From Chitinophagaceae bacterium (GTDB lineage: Bacteria; Bacteroidota; Bacteroidia; Chitinophagales; Chitinophagaceae), in contig JADJYK010000025.1 of NCBI GenBank assembly GCA_016719815.1, positions 124,001-188,000 on the forward strand: 64,000 bases of DNA, given 5' to 3'. The position numbers and the translations under genes are program-made. Positions 17,836 through 26,842 of the stretch are shown piece by piece; position 1 is the first letter of the stretch; each line of letters starts with the position of its first letter. Under the pieces are notes generated by a model, which had not been told where the DNA came from, ran no database searches, and worked only from the letters and a program-made list of their open reading frames with translations.

Positions 17836-18920
17836 GGATGAGTAATTTGGTGTTTTCAGGATTTACGGATTCACATTGTACTGTATGTAATAACGAATTT
17901 AAGCCCTCCCGATTGTGCAGGCCCTGAAATAAAATTTGTCGTAATATTTCAATAAAATGCGGAAGCTTTCGAGGGTTTTCCCTCTTCAAGCAGTTGAACT
18001 GCGGTCTTGGCGTTTTGTCCGCCCAGCTTTTCCTTAATTCTGCCAATGGCATCAATCAATGATTGCCGGTCAAGCTTACCATATTCTTCAGTAATATGCT
18101 TAAGCCGTTCTTCAAAAGGAATATCAAGGAAATACAGTGGCGACTGCCGCATATTTCTCCATAGATCATTGGGAATATTTACCAGGCCGATGCGCTGAGA
18201 TTCATCTTCAAGCCAAATGTCTGAAGCCCGGGGCCCGAAGCCAGATTGAATTGTTCCAACTTCTGATGTCTGACTTCTGAGTTCATGCAGCTTTTGCACC
18301 AGGATGTTTTCAAACATCTCCTGTGCGGGTTGCTTCGGCATACCAATGCTGCCAAAAGCAGAACCTTTGTGGCAGGCAATCCCTTCGAGATCAATAACAG
18401 TTTCTCCCTGTTCTTTCAGGGCATTCAGCAGCTCTGTTTTTCCGGAACCGGTGTAACCGCCCAGTATGTTAAACCGAAAAGGAAGTTTGAATGTATCTAA
18501 AATATAATTACGGAATTTTTTATACCCGCCGATAAGCGTATAAACCTTGAAGCCATACATATCAAGAAGCCAGGAAACTGCGCTGCTGCGCATGCCGCCC
18601 CTCCAGCAGTGAACGAGGATTGTTTTTGAGTGGTGAGCCGTGAGAGGTGAGCCGTGAGAGTTTACTATTGATTCAACCGTTTCCACCATTGTCCGCATTT
18701 TAGGGCCGAAATAATCAAGGCCAATTTTTATAGCCGCTTCCCTGCTTTTTTGCTTGTAGCTGGTGCCGATCACTTTTCTTTCTTCATCAGAAAACAGGGG
18801 CAACGAATAAGCGCCGGGAATGTGTGCATGGTTGTACTCACCCGGACTACGGACATCAAAAACGGGATGATGATTTGCCAATTCTAAGAATTCTTCGATA
18901 TGTATTTTTTGCATAGCCAT
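17813..18920 (-). CDS. mnmH: tRNA 2-selenouridine synthase (two frame lesions near the 3' end)
   Basis: MnmH (SelU/YbbB) replaces sulfur by selenium in 2-thiouridine of tRNA wobble positions, using selenophosphate from SelD. An N-terminal rhodanese domain carries Cys105 in VHCWRGGMRS; a P-loop domain carries GGYTGSGKT at 154-162, then EDESQRIG. The given frame ends at 17949, but one extra A at 17976-17979 and one extra G at 17922-17924 restore GKTLESFRILL, then YYDKFYFRGLHNREG to a stop at 17813; the length lacks two bases. Two apparent in-frame insertions of low-complexity repeat DNA occur, residues 87-99 and 216-234. The selD gene lies 3.6 kb away on the same strand. Confidence 0.92.
18219..18275 (-). 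repeat. Low-complexity word repeat inside mnmH (CAGAAGTCAGA type)
   Basis: The minus strand reads TCAGAAGTCAGACATCAGAA and then GGCTTCGGGCCCCGGGCTTC, words typical of short dispersed noncoding repeats rather than of codons. They encode residues 216-234 of MnmH, where I would expect no extra residues between the helix and the IWLEDES motif. Confidence 0.5.
18624..18662 (-). repeat. Low-complexity GTGAG-type repeat inside mnmH
   Basis: Forward strand GAGTGGTGAGCCGTGAGAGG followed by TGAGCCGTGAGAG: near-tandem GTGAG words. It encodes the loop NSHGSPLTAHHSK just before the catalytic rhodanese strand of MnmH. The same word family forms the first codons of selD at 14190-14225. Confidence 0.55.
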
Positions 18921-19003
18921 AGCTTATCCCAGAAAAAACGGGAAATGGTACGAATTTACACTAAAAGGCGGGTTAATAACAGAAGATAAAAGAGTATTAT
19001 CCT

Positions 19004-19708
19004 TTAGAGAGAGTATTTGGCTATAACCCCTGCGCTGAGATATTTCCGACTAACTGAGATATATTTTCTGTTGATGCTGTAGTCGGTAACAACAGGATTA
19101 TAAGAAAAAAACGGTTCAATATATATATCCTTATAAATGTCAAATTTTTTGCTAACCCTAAACAGTAGCCCCAACAACACGGAATTATCGAACTTGTAAA
19201 ATGGCAGGGGTCCATTTGCCATAATTTCTAATTGTGGGCTGTCATATATGAAGGTTGGTGGACTATTTGGATTAACTTGTACTGGAATTACTGGAGCTGA
19301 TGTAATACTGTGGGTAACTATCTCTTTTTCTTTTTCCTTCCAGTTCAGAAAGAAATCAACTGTTGTCCCGGCTGATATGTCTAAAATTTTTGTATGCCTC
19401 TTATAAAAAAGCGGAATAGATAAGAAACTTTGTTTTACAGAATAAGTGACAGTATAACGGTCATTCATCCAGTTGGTTGGGAAAAAATAATACTTAAGCC
19501 CGGTATCAACACAACTCCTGTAAAGTATTCCTGTCTCAAGACTGTTTTTCTTTGAGATATACTTTTCAAATGAAATACCAAATGCCGGGGACAAAAAAGT
19601 TTGTGCGGTCTTATTTAAGGAAGCCGAAAGCCCCCAATGGGTTTGTGAAAAAGTGCTTTTAATGGTTAAAAAAAAACACAGGCAAGATAAAAAGGATTTA
19701 GGTTTCAT
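19004..19708 (-). CDS. Outer-membrane beta-barrel-like protein
   Basis: A 234-residue protein with a signal peptide (FLTIKSTFSQ). The mature part alternates polar and aromatic residues with strand-like segments such as WGLSASLNKTAQTFLSPAFGISFEKYIS, LETGILYRS, FLSIPLFYKRH and a terminal KYLSAGVIAKYSL, as in small Bacteroidota outer-membrane barrels (PorT-like and related). No ligand or partner can be assigned. It lies alone between rho and mnmH with 95 bases to mnmH. Confidence 0.65.
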   Translation of the reverse strand: MKPKSFLSCLCFFLTIKSTFSQTHWGLSASLNKTAQTFLSPAFGISFEKYISKKNSLETGILYRSCVDTGLKYYFFPTNWMNDRYTVTYSVKQSFLSIPLFYKRHTKILDISAGTTVDFFLNWKEKEKEIVTHSITSAPVIPVQVNPNSPPTFIYDSPQLEIMANGPLPFYKFDNSVLLGLLFRVSKKFDIYKDIYIEPFFSYNPVVTDYSINRKYISVSRKYLSAGVIAKYSL

Positions 19709-19781
19709 TTAAGTTACAATTAATACTATCAGTATAATAAGGCAAGTGCAAGCTATCAAAAAAGTATTACAGAAAGCCCAC

Positions 19782-19815
19782 AAAAAAAAGAGCTCACAGG
19801 TTTGCGAACTCTTTT
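19782..19815 (-). terminator. Rho-independent terminator of rho
   Basis: On the minus strand AAAAGAGTTCGC, a 6-base loop and GTGAGCTCTTTT form a 12-base stem with two G-T wobbles, followed by a run of eight T. It lies 40 bases after the rho stop codon. Confidence 0.75.
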
Positions 19816-19854
19816 ATCTGAAAAATCTTTATAATCAAAAAAGTCCAGGTTCTC

Positions 19855-21495
19855 TTATCCATTCATACTTGCCAGGAACTCTTCATTGCTCTTGGTTCCC
19901 TTCATACGGTTTTGCAGTTCCCGCATCGCTTCTTCTGGATTCATGTCGGTAAGATAAACACGGAGCAGGTTCATACGCTGCAGTACATCTTTTTCCAGCA
20001 GCAAATCATCACGGCGGGTTGATGATGCCACAATATCAATAGCAGGGTAGATGCGTTTATTAGACAGCTTGCGTTCCAGCTGCAGTTCCATGTTACCGGT
20101 TCCTTTAAATTCCTCAAAGATTACCTCGTCCATCTTACTTCCGGTATCAACCAGGGCAGTGGCAATGATGGTGAGTGAACCGCCGCCTTCAATTTTACGG
20201 GCAGCACCAAAGAATTGCTTGGGCTTTTGCATGGCATTAGCTTCCACACCACCTGATAATACTTTACCAGATGCAGGAGCCACTGTGTTGTGTGCCCTTG
20301 CCAGACGGGTGATAGAGTCGAGCAGTATCACCACATCATGACCACATTCAACAAGCCGTTTTGCTTTTTGCAAAGCTATTGTTGACACTTTCACATGTTT
20401 TTCAGCTGGCTCATCAAAGGTGGATGCAATTACTTCTCCTTTTATGCTCCGCTCCATATCGGTTACCTCTTCCGGTCTCTCATCAACCAGTACCACCATC
20501 AGGTAACACTCCGGGTGATTGGCTGCAACGGCGTTGGCAACCGCTTTCAGCAACATAGTTTTACCTGTTTTGGGCTGCGCCACAATCAGTCCCCGTTGTC
20601 CTTTTCCTATCGGCGTGAAGAGGTCCATAATGCGGGTTGAATAATCGGACGGAGTGGTGAACAGGTTCAGCTTTTCGTAAGGGAACAGCGGAGTGAGATA
20701 ATCAAAAGGTACACGGTCTCTTACTTCATCAGGACGCTTACCATTGATAGAATCAACCTTCAGTAGCGCAAAATACTTTTCACCTTCCTTCGGCGGGCGA
20801 ACAGCACCATATACGGTATCTCCTGTTTTTAAGCCAAACAATTTAATTTGTGATGGGGAGACATATACATCATCGGGTGAAGAAAGATAGTTATAGTCTG
20901 ATGAGCGGAGGAAACCATAGCCGTCAGGCATCATTTCCAGCACCCCTTCTCCCAATATAACGCCATCGAACTCTACGTTGAACGCCTGTTCCCGGCGCTG
21001 TGGATATGGCCTGTTCTGTCCACCACCATTTTGTTGTGGTTCGGTAACAGTTTCAGCAGTTTCCGCCGGAGGATCAGCCAGTAATTGTAATATTTGCTCT
21101 GACACCTCGGGAATAGCTACAGGCTCTTCTTTAATATTTTCTTCCTCAGTTTTTTCTTCGTGTTTCTTACGGGGTTTTTTCGCCGGGATTTCTTTAGCAG
21201 CCACTTCTTTTTTAGGAGCAGGAAGATGTTTTTTCACCGGCTTTTCTTTTTCCTCGTCGTTACTTTCCACTACGGCCTCTTCGCTACCGGTTGCGGTTGT
21301 GGTTTTCACAATTCGTTTACGCTTTCCATCAGTGGATGGCTTTGCGCCTTTGGCCCCTGCAATAGCCTGGCTGTCAAGTATTTTATAGACCAGGTCTTGT
21401 TTACTTAATTTTTTTGCGTTGGGGATTTTCAACTGCTCGGCTATATCCAGCAGTTCAGGAACGAGCATGTCGTTCAGTTGGAGAATGTCGTACAT
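19855..21495 (-). CDS. rho: Transcription termination factor Rho
   Basis: A 546-residue Rho hexameric RNA helicase. An N-terminal SAP-like helix pair (LNDMLVPELLDIAEQLKIPNAKK) is followed by a disordered acidic/lysine-rich insert (about residues 60-175) typical of Bacteroidota Rho, an OB-fold RNA-binding domain (about 178-255, LEMMPDGYGFLRS), the Walker A region AQPKTGKTML (about 306-315), Walker B VVILLDSITR (about 390) and the Q/R-loop region SGGVEANAMQKPKQFFGAARK. Intact over its whole length. Confidence 0.97.
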   Translation of the reverse strand: MYDILQLNDMLVPELLDIAEQLKIPNAKKLSKQDLVYKILDSQAIAGAKGAKPSTDGKRKRIVKTTTATGSEEAVVESNDEEKEKPVKKHLPAPKKEVAAKEIPAKKPRKKHEEKTEEENIKEEPVAIPEVSEQILQLLADPPAETAETVTEPQQNGGGQNRPYPQRREQAFNVEFDGVILGEGVLEMMPDGYGFLRSSDYNYLSSPDDVYVSPSQIKLFGLKTGDTVYGAVRPPKEGEKYFALLKVDSINGKRPDEVRDRVPFDYLTPLFPYEKLNLFTTPSDYSTRIMDLFTPIGKGQRGLIVAQPKTGKTMLLKAVANAVAANHPECYLMVVLVDERPEEVTDMERSIKGEVIASTFDEPAEKHVKVSTIALQKAKRLVECGHDVVILLDSITRLARAHNTVAPASGKVLSGGVEANAMQKPKQFFGAARKIEGGGSLTIIATALVDTGSKMDEVIFEEFKGTGNMELQLERKLSNKRIYPAIDIVASSTRRDDLLLEKDVLQRMNLLRVYLTDMNPEEAMRELQNRMKGTKSNEEFLASMNG

Positions 21496-21800
21496 ACAAA
21501 AATCTTGAGGTTAATCACAACTCGGTGTCGCCAATCTTGAGATAAGAAAATTTTGAATTTATATTGAATAAAAACAGGCTGGTAAATGAGTGGCAAGTTG
21601 CCCGAAGACGTACTTATCGGCCGTTTTTCTAATGCAATGTTAAGGTAAAAGCGGGAAAATCAAAAATTTTGCGGGTTTTTCAATAATTGGCAGATTTTAA
21701 AGAACTGTCATTAAGACGGATTACCTACCAGGGCCAGATGGTACCCTTCATCGGCAAGTTCACTTTTGAAGCTTACCTTTGCACCTCTCAAAAACAGACT
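21496..21800. other. Divergent rho/asnS intergenic region
   Basis: About 305 bases between the divergent rho and asnS starts. The asnS side holds a -7 element at 21774-21781. The open frame could extend upstream of asnS to 21687, but the extension is not AsnRS-like. I find no riboswitch or attenuator structure. Confidence 0.5.
21774..21781 (+). promoter_or_regulatory. Candidate -7 element (TACCTTTG) of asnS
   Basis: TACCTTTGCA matches TAnnTTTG exactly, 20 bases before the ATG at 21801. This supports the shorter start for asnS. Confidence 0.5.
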
Positions 21801-23255
21801 ATGTTTAATAAAAGAATCAAAATAAAAGAGTTGCTGGCGCAGGAGCCGCAAAACCAGCAGGTAACGGTTATGGGCTGGGTTCGTACGTTTCGCAACAACC
21901 AGTTTATAGCCCTTAACGATGGCAGCACCAACAATAACCTGCAGGTGGTGGTGGAGTTAGGAAAATTCCCTGAAGAAACGCTGAAGCGCATTACCACTTC
22001 AGCTTCGCTGAAAGTTACCGGAACAGTTGTTCCTTCACTTGGTAAGGGCCAGAAAATGGACTTAATGGCCGCTACAATCGAAATACTTGGCGACAGTGAT
22101 GCTGAAAAATATCCGCTGCAGCCTAAAAAGCACAGTCTTGAGTTTTTAAGAGAGAAAGCACACCTGCGTTTCCGCACCAATACATTTGGTTCGGTGTTTC
22201 GTGTACGCCACTCGCTGGCATTTGCTATACATAAGTTCTTTAACGAAAAGGGGTTTCTGTACATGCACACACCCATCATTACCGCCAGCGATGCGGAAGG
22301 TGCCGGCGAAATGTTCCGGGTAACCACATTACCCATTGATGGCACAGCACCGAAAAATGTTGATGGTTCAATAAATTTTAAAGAAGACTTTTTTGGCCGC
22401 AGTACCAACCTAACTGTAAGTGGTCAACTGGAAGGCGAATTGGGCGCAACAGCCTTCGGCGATATTTATACATTTGGCCCCACTTTCCGGGCAGAAAACA
22501 GTAACACAGCAAGGCACCTGGCTGAGTTCTGGATGATTGAGCCCGAGATGGCCTTTTACGACCTGGAAGACAATATGAACCTTGCGGAAGAATTCATCAA
22601 ATACATTATCAGTTATGCGATAGAAAACAACCGGGAAGACCTTGAATTTCTGGCGCAGCGTCTTGCTGACGAAGAAAGACAATTACCACAGGATAAGCGC
22701 AGTGAAATGGGACTGATGGAGAAGCTGGAATTTGTGCTGAACAACGGCTTTGAACGCCTTACTTATACGGATGCGATTGAGATACTGAAAGAAAGCAATC
22801 ATAATAAAAAGAAGAAATTTCAATATCCCGTTACCGGCTGGGGAATGGATTTGCAAAGCGAACATGAACGCTACCTTGTAGAAAAGCATTTTAAAAAACC
22901 GGTGATTCTTTATAATTATCCCGCCGCCATTAAAGCATTCTATATGCGCCAGAACGATGGATGTGAAGCAGGAAAACAAACAGTGGCCGCAATGGATATT
23001 TTGGCGCCGGGTATTGGCGAAATAGTGGGGGGCTCACAAAGAGAGGAAAGAATCGGCAGGCTTGAAAACAGGATGAAAGAAATGCATATACCAACTGAAG
23101 AAATGTGGTGGTACCTGGATACAAGAAGATTTGGTACTGTGCCGCATGCAGGCTTTGGATTAGGCTTTGAAAGAATGGTGCAGTTTGTTACGGGCATGAC
23201 CAATATCCGTGATGTAATTGCCTTTCCGAGAACGCCGGGCAGTGCGGAGTTTTAG
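21801..23255 (+). CDS. asnS: Asparaginyl-tRNA synthetase
   Basis: A class IIb aminoacyl-tRNA synthetase of 484 residues charging tRNA-Asn. The N-terminal OB fold (QQVTVMGWVRTFRNNQFIALNDGS) binds the anticodon. Motif 2 is FRAENSNTARHLAEFWMIEPE-like, followed by the AsnRS insertion, and motif 3 is GFGLGFERM with the preceding FGTVPHAG. A GGSQREERIGRLE stretch carries further catalytic residues. I take MFNKRIKIKELL at 21801 as the start because the in-frame upstream extension from 21687 is not conserved in type and a promoter element lies between. Confidence 0.97.
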   Translation: MFNKRIKIKELLAQEPQNQQVTVMGWVRTFRNNQFIALNDGSTNNNLQVVVELGKFPEETLKRITTSASLKVTGTVVPSLGKGQKMDLMAATIEILGDSDAEKYPLQPKKHSLEFLREKAHLRFRTNTFGSVFRVRHSLAFAIHKFFNEKGFLYMHTPIITASDAEGAGEMFRVTTLPIDGTAPKNVDGSINFKEDFFGRSTNLTVSGQLEGELGATAFGDIYTFGPTFRAENSNTARHLAEFWMIEPEMAFYDLEDNMNLAEEFIKYIISYAIENNREDLEFLAQRLADEERQLPQDKRSEMGLMEKLEFVLNNGFERLTYTDAIEILKESNHNKKKKFQYPVTGWGMDLQSEHERYLVEKHFKKPVILYNYPAAIKAFYMRQNDGCEAGKQTVAAMDILAPGIGEIVGGSQREERIGRLENRMKEMHIPTEEMWWYLDTRRFGTVPHAGFGLGFERMVQFVTGMTNIRDVIAFPRTPGSAEF

Positions 23256-23376
23256 TCGCCTCCCTAACCCCTCCGCAGAAAGAACTTTAAGCGTCTTCAC
23301 ATTTATTACTGCGGAAGCTAACCGAAGCCGTTTTATAAAAAAACTCAGACCACTCATTCGGAGGACAGGGAAGCCG

Positions 23377-24203
23377 CTATTCATGTACACACATCACCGG
23401 CACATGTGAGTGGAAGACTAATTGTTTGATTGAACTTGGCCTGAACAATCCTTCCAGCAGTTTGTGTTTTTTAGGTATAGTGATGATGAGGTCGAGGTTG
23501 TTGTGTTCGGCAAAGTCGTTAATCCCGTCTTCTATGTCTTTGTTATCTATAAAATGATATTCCGGTTTTATGTCTTCAAGCATGGTGTGCAGCAAAGCGG
23601 ATTGTTGCGGCATATCATTAGTGAAATGTTTGTTGTGATAGTCTACATTAAGTACATGCAGTTCGGCCTTAAACTCATTCACAAACGTTTTGATAAAATG
23701 AGTGGGTGTTGTCTCCACTACATTTTTAAAATCGCAGGCGAAGCCGATTTTTGTTATTCCATGGCCATACTCTTTCCCGGGAGGCACACAAATAACCGGC
23801 CAGGTCAGATGTTTAACAACAGAAACGGTGTTGCTGCCAAAAACGATTTTTTCCAGCCCGGATAAACCTTTTGTTCCCATCACTACGGCAAAAGGATTTA
23901 TTTTTTGACAAACATTTTCCAACTCATCTGCAACATTGCCCAGTTGTGTTTCGGCATATACTTTTATACCTCCCGAAACTATATGTTCGACATCTTTTTT
24001 TACTTCTGCAATTTTTTCTTCTGCATTTTTTTCAAATCATCAACCGACAGCAGTAATACAGGCGTATCGCTTATGCTTACAGGCACCTGATACACATGAA
24101 AAAGCAGTACACTGGCATTAATTGCCTTGGCCATATCAATAGCGTAATTCATGGCATTAGTGGCAGCGGCGGAAAAATCGGTAGAAATGATAATGGTTTT
24201 CAT
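23377..24203 (-). CDS. Universal stress protein (UspA family, two-domain; frame broken by one base)
   Basis: The first frame, 24203 to 24000, encodes MKTIIISTDFSAAATNAMNYAIDMAK, the start of a UspA fold; the second frame gives NPFAVVMGTKGLSGLEKIVFGSNTVSVV, the nucleotide-binding G-2x-G-9x-G(S/T) region, then a second half-domain. Adding one A to the run at 24026-24032 joins them as DDLKKNAEEKIAEVKKDVEH with no gap, giving about 275 residues, the usual size of tandem Bacteroidota Usp proteins. Length 827 is one short of a multiple of three. Role: cytoplasmic stress-related protein, ligand unknown. Confidence 0.87.
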
Positions 24204-24324
24204 CTTTCTATATTGTATCGTAAAGTTATACTTCTTCGGCAGCCAAAACCAATGATTGTCATCAGTTAAAAGGGGAATTTCTTATGGAATTGAAACAGTA
24301 AAGAGTCTTAGAATAAAGTTAAGT

Positions 24325-24861
24325 ATGGCACAGATTGACGCTGAGGCTGCCCCTCAAAAATACAGGGCCGGTGTACGAAAAATGATTAAAAACAACCTGC
24401 GGGTTGACATGACCCCAATGGTTGACCTTGGTTTTTTGCTGATTGCTTTTTTTGTGTTAACAACAGAATTAAGCAAACCAACAGTCATGAATCTGAATAT
24501 GCCCAAAACAGAAGGCACCCCTACACCTGTTGGCGATTCTTATGCGCTTACTGTTTTACTTGGAGCGAAAAGCTATTACTATGAAGGCGATTGGGATAAG
24601 GCGTTTAGCTCAGGCAAGGTGTTTTCAGTAACAAGTTATGAACTGAGAAAAATAATTGCCCGTAAACAGCAACAGCTGGATGATAAAACAAAATATAAAT
24701 TTGGCCGGAACGGCCTGATGCTGCTGGTAAAGCCTACTGCTGCCGCAAATTATAAAACCATTGTGGATATGCTTGATGAAACTACTATTGCCAATGTAAA
24801 AAGCTATGCGTTAGTCGATGCGACTGATAATGAAAAAGAATGGCTGAGTAAAAATCCATAG
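24325..24861 (+). CDS. ExbD/TolR-family biopolymer transport protein
   Basis: A 178-residue membrane protein from the ATG at 24325 (MAQIDAEAAPQ); the frame is open from 24256 but the extra residues are not ExbD-like. A single transmembrane helix with the proton-path Asp is seen in RVDMTPMVDLGFLLIAFFVLTTELSKP, followed by a periplasmic domain. ExbD works with ExbB to energise TonB. No exbB or tonB is adjacent. The gene is convergent with the following DUF3089 gene with only two bases between them. Confidence 0.85.
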   Translation: MAQIDAEAAPQKYRAGVRKMIKNNLRVDMTPMVDLGFLLIAFFVLTTELSKPTVMNLNMPKTEGTPTPVGDSYALTVLLGAKSYYYEGDWDKAFSSGKVFSVTSYELRKIIARKQQQLDDKTKYKFGRNGLMLLVKPTAAANYKTIVDMLDETTIANVKSYALVDATDNEKEWLSKNP

Positions 24862-24863
24862 TA

Positions 24864-25877
24864 TCATTTCCAAAAAAAGCCAATTCTTCTTTTGATATCT
24901 TCCTGAATATTTACATAGAACAAGTTAATATCGGCAACGTGATAGTTTTTAGTGAAGTACAAAAAACTCCAGGGAAACCTGGGCCTGCTCACATATAAAA
25001 GGCCTTTGCTGATTTTTGCACCGGTTGTTTGCTTATATAGTTTATTAAATTTTGTAAGCACACTTCCTTTGTTTAGTGTTTTGTCGGCAGGTTCATTGGT
25101 AGTGATCCATGTAAGCGGATTGGTTATGTATGAGTTGCCGTTTTCATTTTTTAGATAAGAAGGAACATACCCGTTGCGGAATGTACGCCAGCCACAAATA
25201 CAACCGGTTTGCAATGAATCTTTACACACTTCATCAGATGAAAAAAGATCTTTTTGTATAGGCCAGCCAACTGCGTATGCCACTACTAATTTGTTCATCA
25301 GTTGTTTTCCTTCAAAATAATCTTTCAGGATTTTTTCGGCCATTAATGCGCCCTGGCTGTGTCCCGCAATAATGATGGGGCGACCCCTGTTCCAGGTTTT
25401 CAGATAATATTCAAAGGCAGCTTTAAGGTCTTCATACGCTATTGCGAGTGCTGAATCAGCCGTTTGCCTATCCTTCATAAAAAAAGTACTGATGTGCGCC
25501 TGCCTGTAGCGGGGTGAAAACACACGACATTGCTGGTTAAACACACTTGCCTGGAAAAGCATACTGGAATAATCTGTTTTTGCGTTGATGTAGTCATTAT
25601 CAATTACCGCATTCAGCCCGGTTCTTTTCTCAGTGTATGTTGTCGGGTGAATATAAAATACATCAACTAATGAGTCTTTGGGCTCACTCCTTAATGGTTG
25701 TGGTGTACTGTCTGAAGGATCTTTTTTCCAGGGATGGGCTGCCCAATAATCAAGCTGACTGTATGCTGGCTTTCCGTCAGGGCTTTTAAACTGGTAATTA
25801 CTGCGAAAAGCCTGGTATTTATCAGAGCAGGAACATAACAGGATGATGCCAAAAAGAAGAAAGAAAAATGATTTCAT
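24864..25877 (-). CDS. DUF3089 alpha/beta-hydrolase-like lipoprotein
   Basis: I start at the ATG at 25877 (MKSFFFLLFGIILLCSC), which gives a clean lipoprotein signal with Cys at 17; the open frame extends to 25946. The body shows DVFYIHPTTYTEKRTGLNAVI, RYRQAHISTFF and the nucleophile elbow GHSQGALMAEKIL, the pattern of DUF3089, a predicted esterase/lipase-like family. About 337 residues. It should be attached to the envelope. Substrate unknown. Confidence 0.8.
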   Translation of the reverse strand: MKSFFFLLFGIILLCSCSDKYQAFRSNYQFKSPDGKPAYSQLDYWAAHPWKKDPSDSTPQPLRSEPKDSLVDVFYIHPTTYTEKRTGLNAVIDNDYINAKTDYSSMLFQASVFNQQCRVFSPRYRQAHISTFFMKDRQTADSALAIAYEDLKAAFEYYLKTWNRGRPIIIAGHSQGALMAEKILKDYFEGKQLMNKLVVAYAVGWPIQKDLFSSDEVCKDSLQTGCICGWRTFRNGYVPSYLKNENGNSYITNPLTWITTNEPADKTLNKGSVLTKFNKLYKQTTGAKISKGLLYVSRPRFPWSFLYFTKNYHVADINLFYVNIQEDIKRRIGFFWK

Positions 25878-26037
25878 AATAGAATAAAAGTTGTTAAAAG
25901 TAATAACTCTTTTATTAGCACTATTGTTCCGGTTTTGCATCCTCAAAAGCAGTTTTTGTGCAGTAGCCGGCAGTTGCGCTCCGGCAAACCCCGGGAATTG
26001 TTCTATTTTTACTGCCTAAACTCCTTTTTTAATAATC

Positions 26038-26364
26038 ATGAACACCGCAATAGAACCCGCAAATATTTTCAATGCTACCGAAAGTATTGCCTACGCCGAA
26101 AAATCAGTAGTAAGTAAAACAATAATCAAGAAAACAACCGGTACCGTTACCATTTTCTCCTTTGATAAAGGCGAGGGCCTGTCTGAACACAGCGCCCCGC
26201 ATGAAGCGCTGATACAAATAATAGACGGCGCAGCCGAAATTAGCATCGGCGGGCAGCCTCATCACCTGGTGGCAGGTCAGAGTATTATTCTCCCTGCAAA
26301 CATTCCGCATGCAGTAAAAGCAACTGAACGTTTTAAAATGCTGCTGACTATGATAAAGGGATAG
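26038..26364 (+). CDS. Small cupin-domain protein
   Basis: A 108-residue single cupin. The two cupin motifs are seen as FDKGEGLSEHSAPHEALIQIIDGAAEI and HHLVAGQSIILPANIPHAV, with His residues suited to bind a metal. Such small cupins are common in Bacteroidota; the substrate is unknown. Cytoplasmic. It stands alone, divergent from DUF3089 and convergent with arsC. Confidence 0.85.
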   Translation: MNTAIEPANIFNATESIAYAEKSVVSKTIIKKTTGTVTIFSFDKGEGLSEHSAPHEALIQIIDGAAEISIGGQPHHLVAGQSIILPANIPHAVKATERFKMLLTMIKG

Positions 26365-26365
26365 A

Positions 26366-26446
26366 GACCCTTCTTACAGATTATTCAGATTTTCGTTCAA
26401 CAAGCTGTGTTCTTCTGTGTTAATCTGTGACATCAGCGAGAACCTC
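26366..26446. repeat. CACAGAT-type low-complexity repeat
   Basis: Between the cupin and arsC the minus strand reads GTCACAGATTAACACAGAAG followed by AACACAG and, further on, AATCTGAATAATCTGT: reiterated CACAGA/ATCTG words. A sister stretch occurs at 44057-44088. Confidence 0.45.
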
Positions 26447-26833
26447 TTTAATCAGGTTTTTCACTTGTTCACCTATAAAGTTTCTCACTTTATTAAATTC
26501 CTCTGGCTCCATATGTTTGGGGTCGGGTATCTGCCAGTCAACAAACCGTTTGGCTGGCATCCAGGGGCAGGCATCGCCGCAGCCCATAGTTACTACTGCA
26601 TCAAACGGGGCAAACCGTTTTACTTCGTCAAGGCTCTTGCTGTCATGTGTGCTCAGGTCATATCCCAGGTCTTTCATAGCCGCAATAGCCTTCGGGTTTA
26701 CGATACCACTGGGCTTACTGCCGGCACTGTAAGCCTCCACCGTTTCACCGCCCAGCATCTTTGCAAATGCCTGGCTCATCTGGCTTCGGTTACTGTTTTC
26801 AACGCAAACAAAGAGTAGTTTCTTTTTCATCAT
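26420..26833 (-). CDS. arsC: Arsenate reductase, thioredoxin-coupled LMW-phosphatase type
   Basis: A 137-residue protein with the P-loop FVCVENSNRSQ (Cys10, Arg16), PKAIAAMKDLGYDLSTHDSKSL, and TMGCGDACPW with the second and third redox Cys. This is the thioredoxin-dependent ArsC that reduces arsenate to arsenite. It is the last gene of the arsR-arsM-arsC operon, 9 bases after arsM. Confidence 0.93.
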   Translation of the reverse strand: MMKKKLLFVCVENSNRSQMSQAFAKMLGGETVEAYSAGSKPSGIVNPKAIAAMKDLGYDLSTHDSKSLDEVKRFAPFDAVVTMGCGDACPWMPAKRFVDWQIPDPKHMEPEEFNKVRNFIGEQVKNLIKEVLADVTD

Positions 26834-26842
26834 TTGTTTTTA

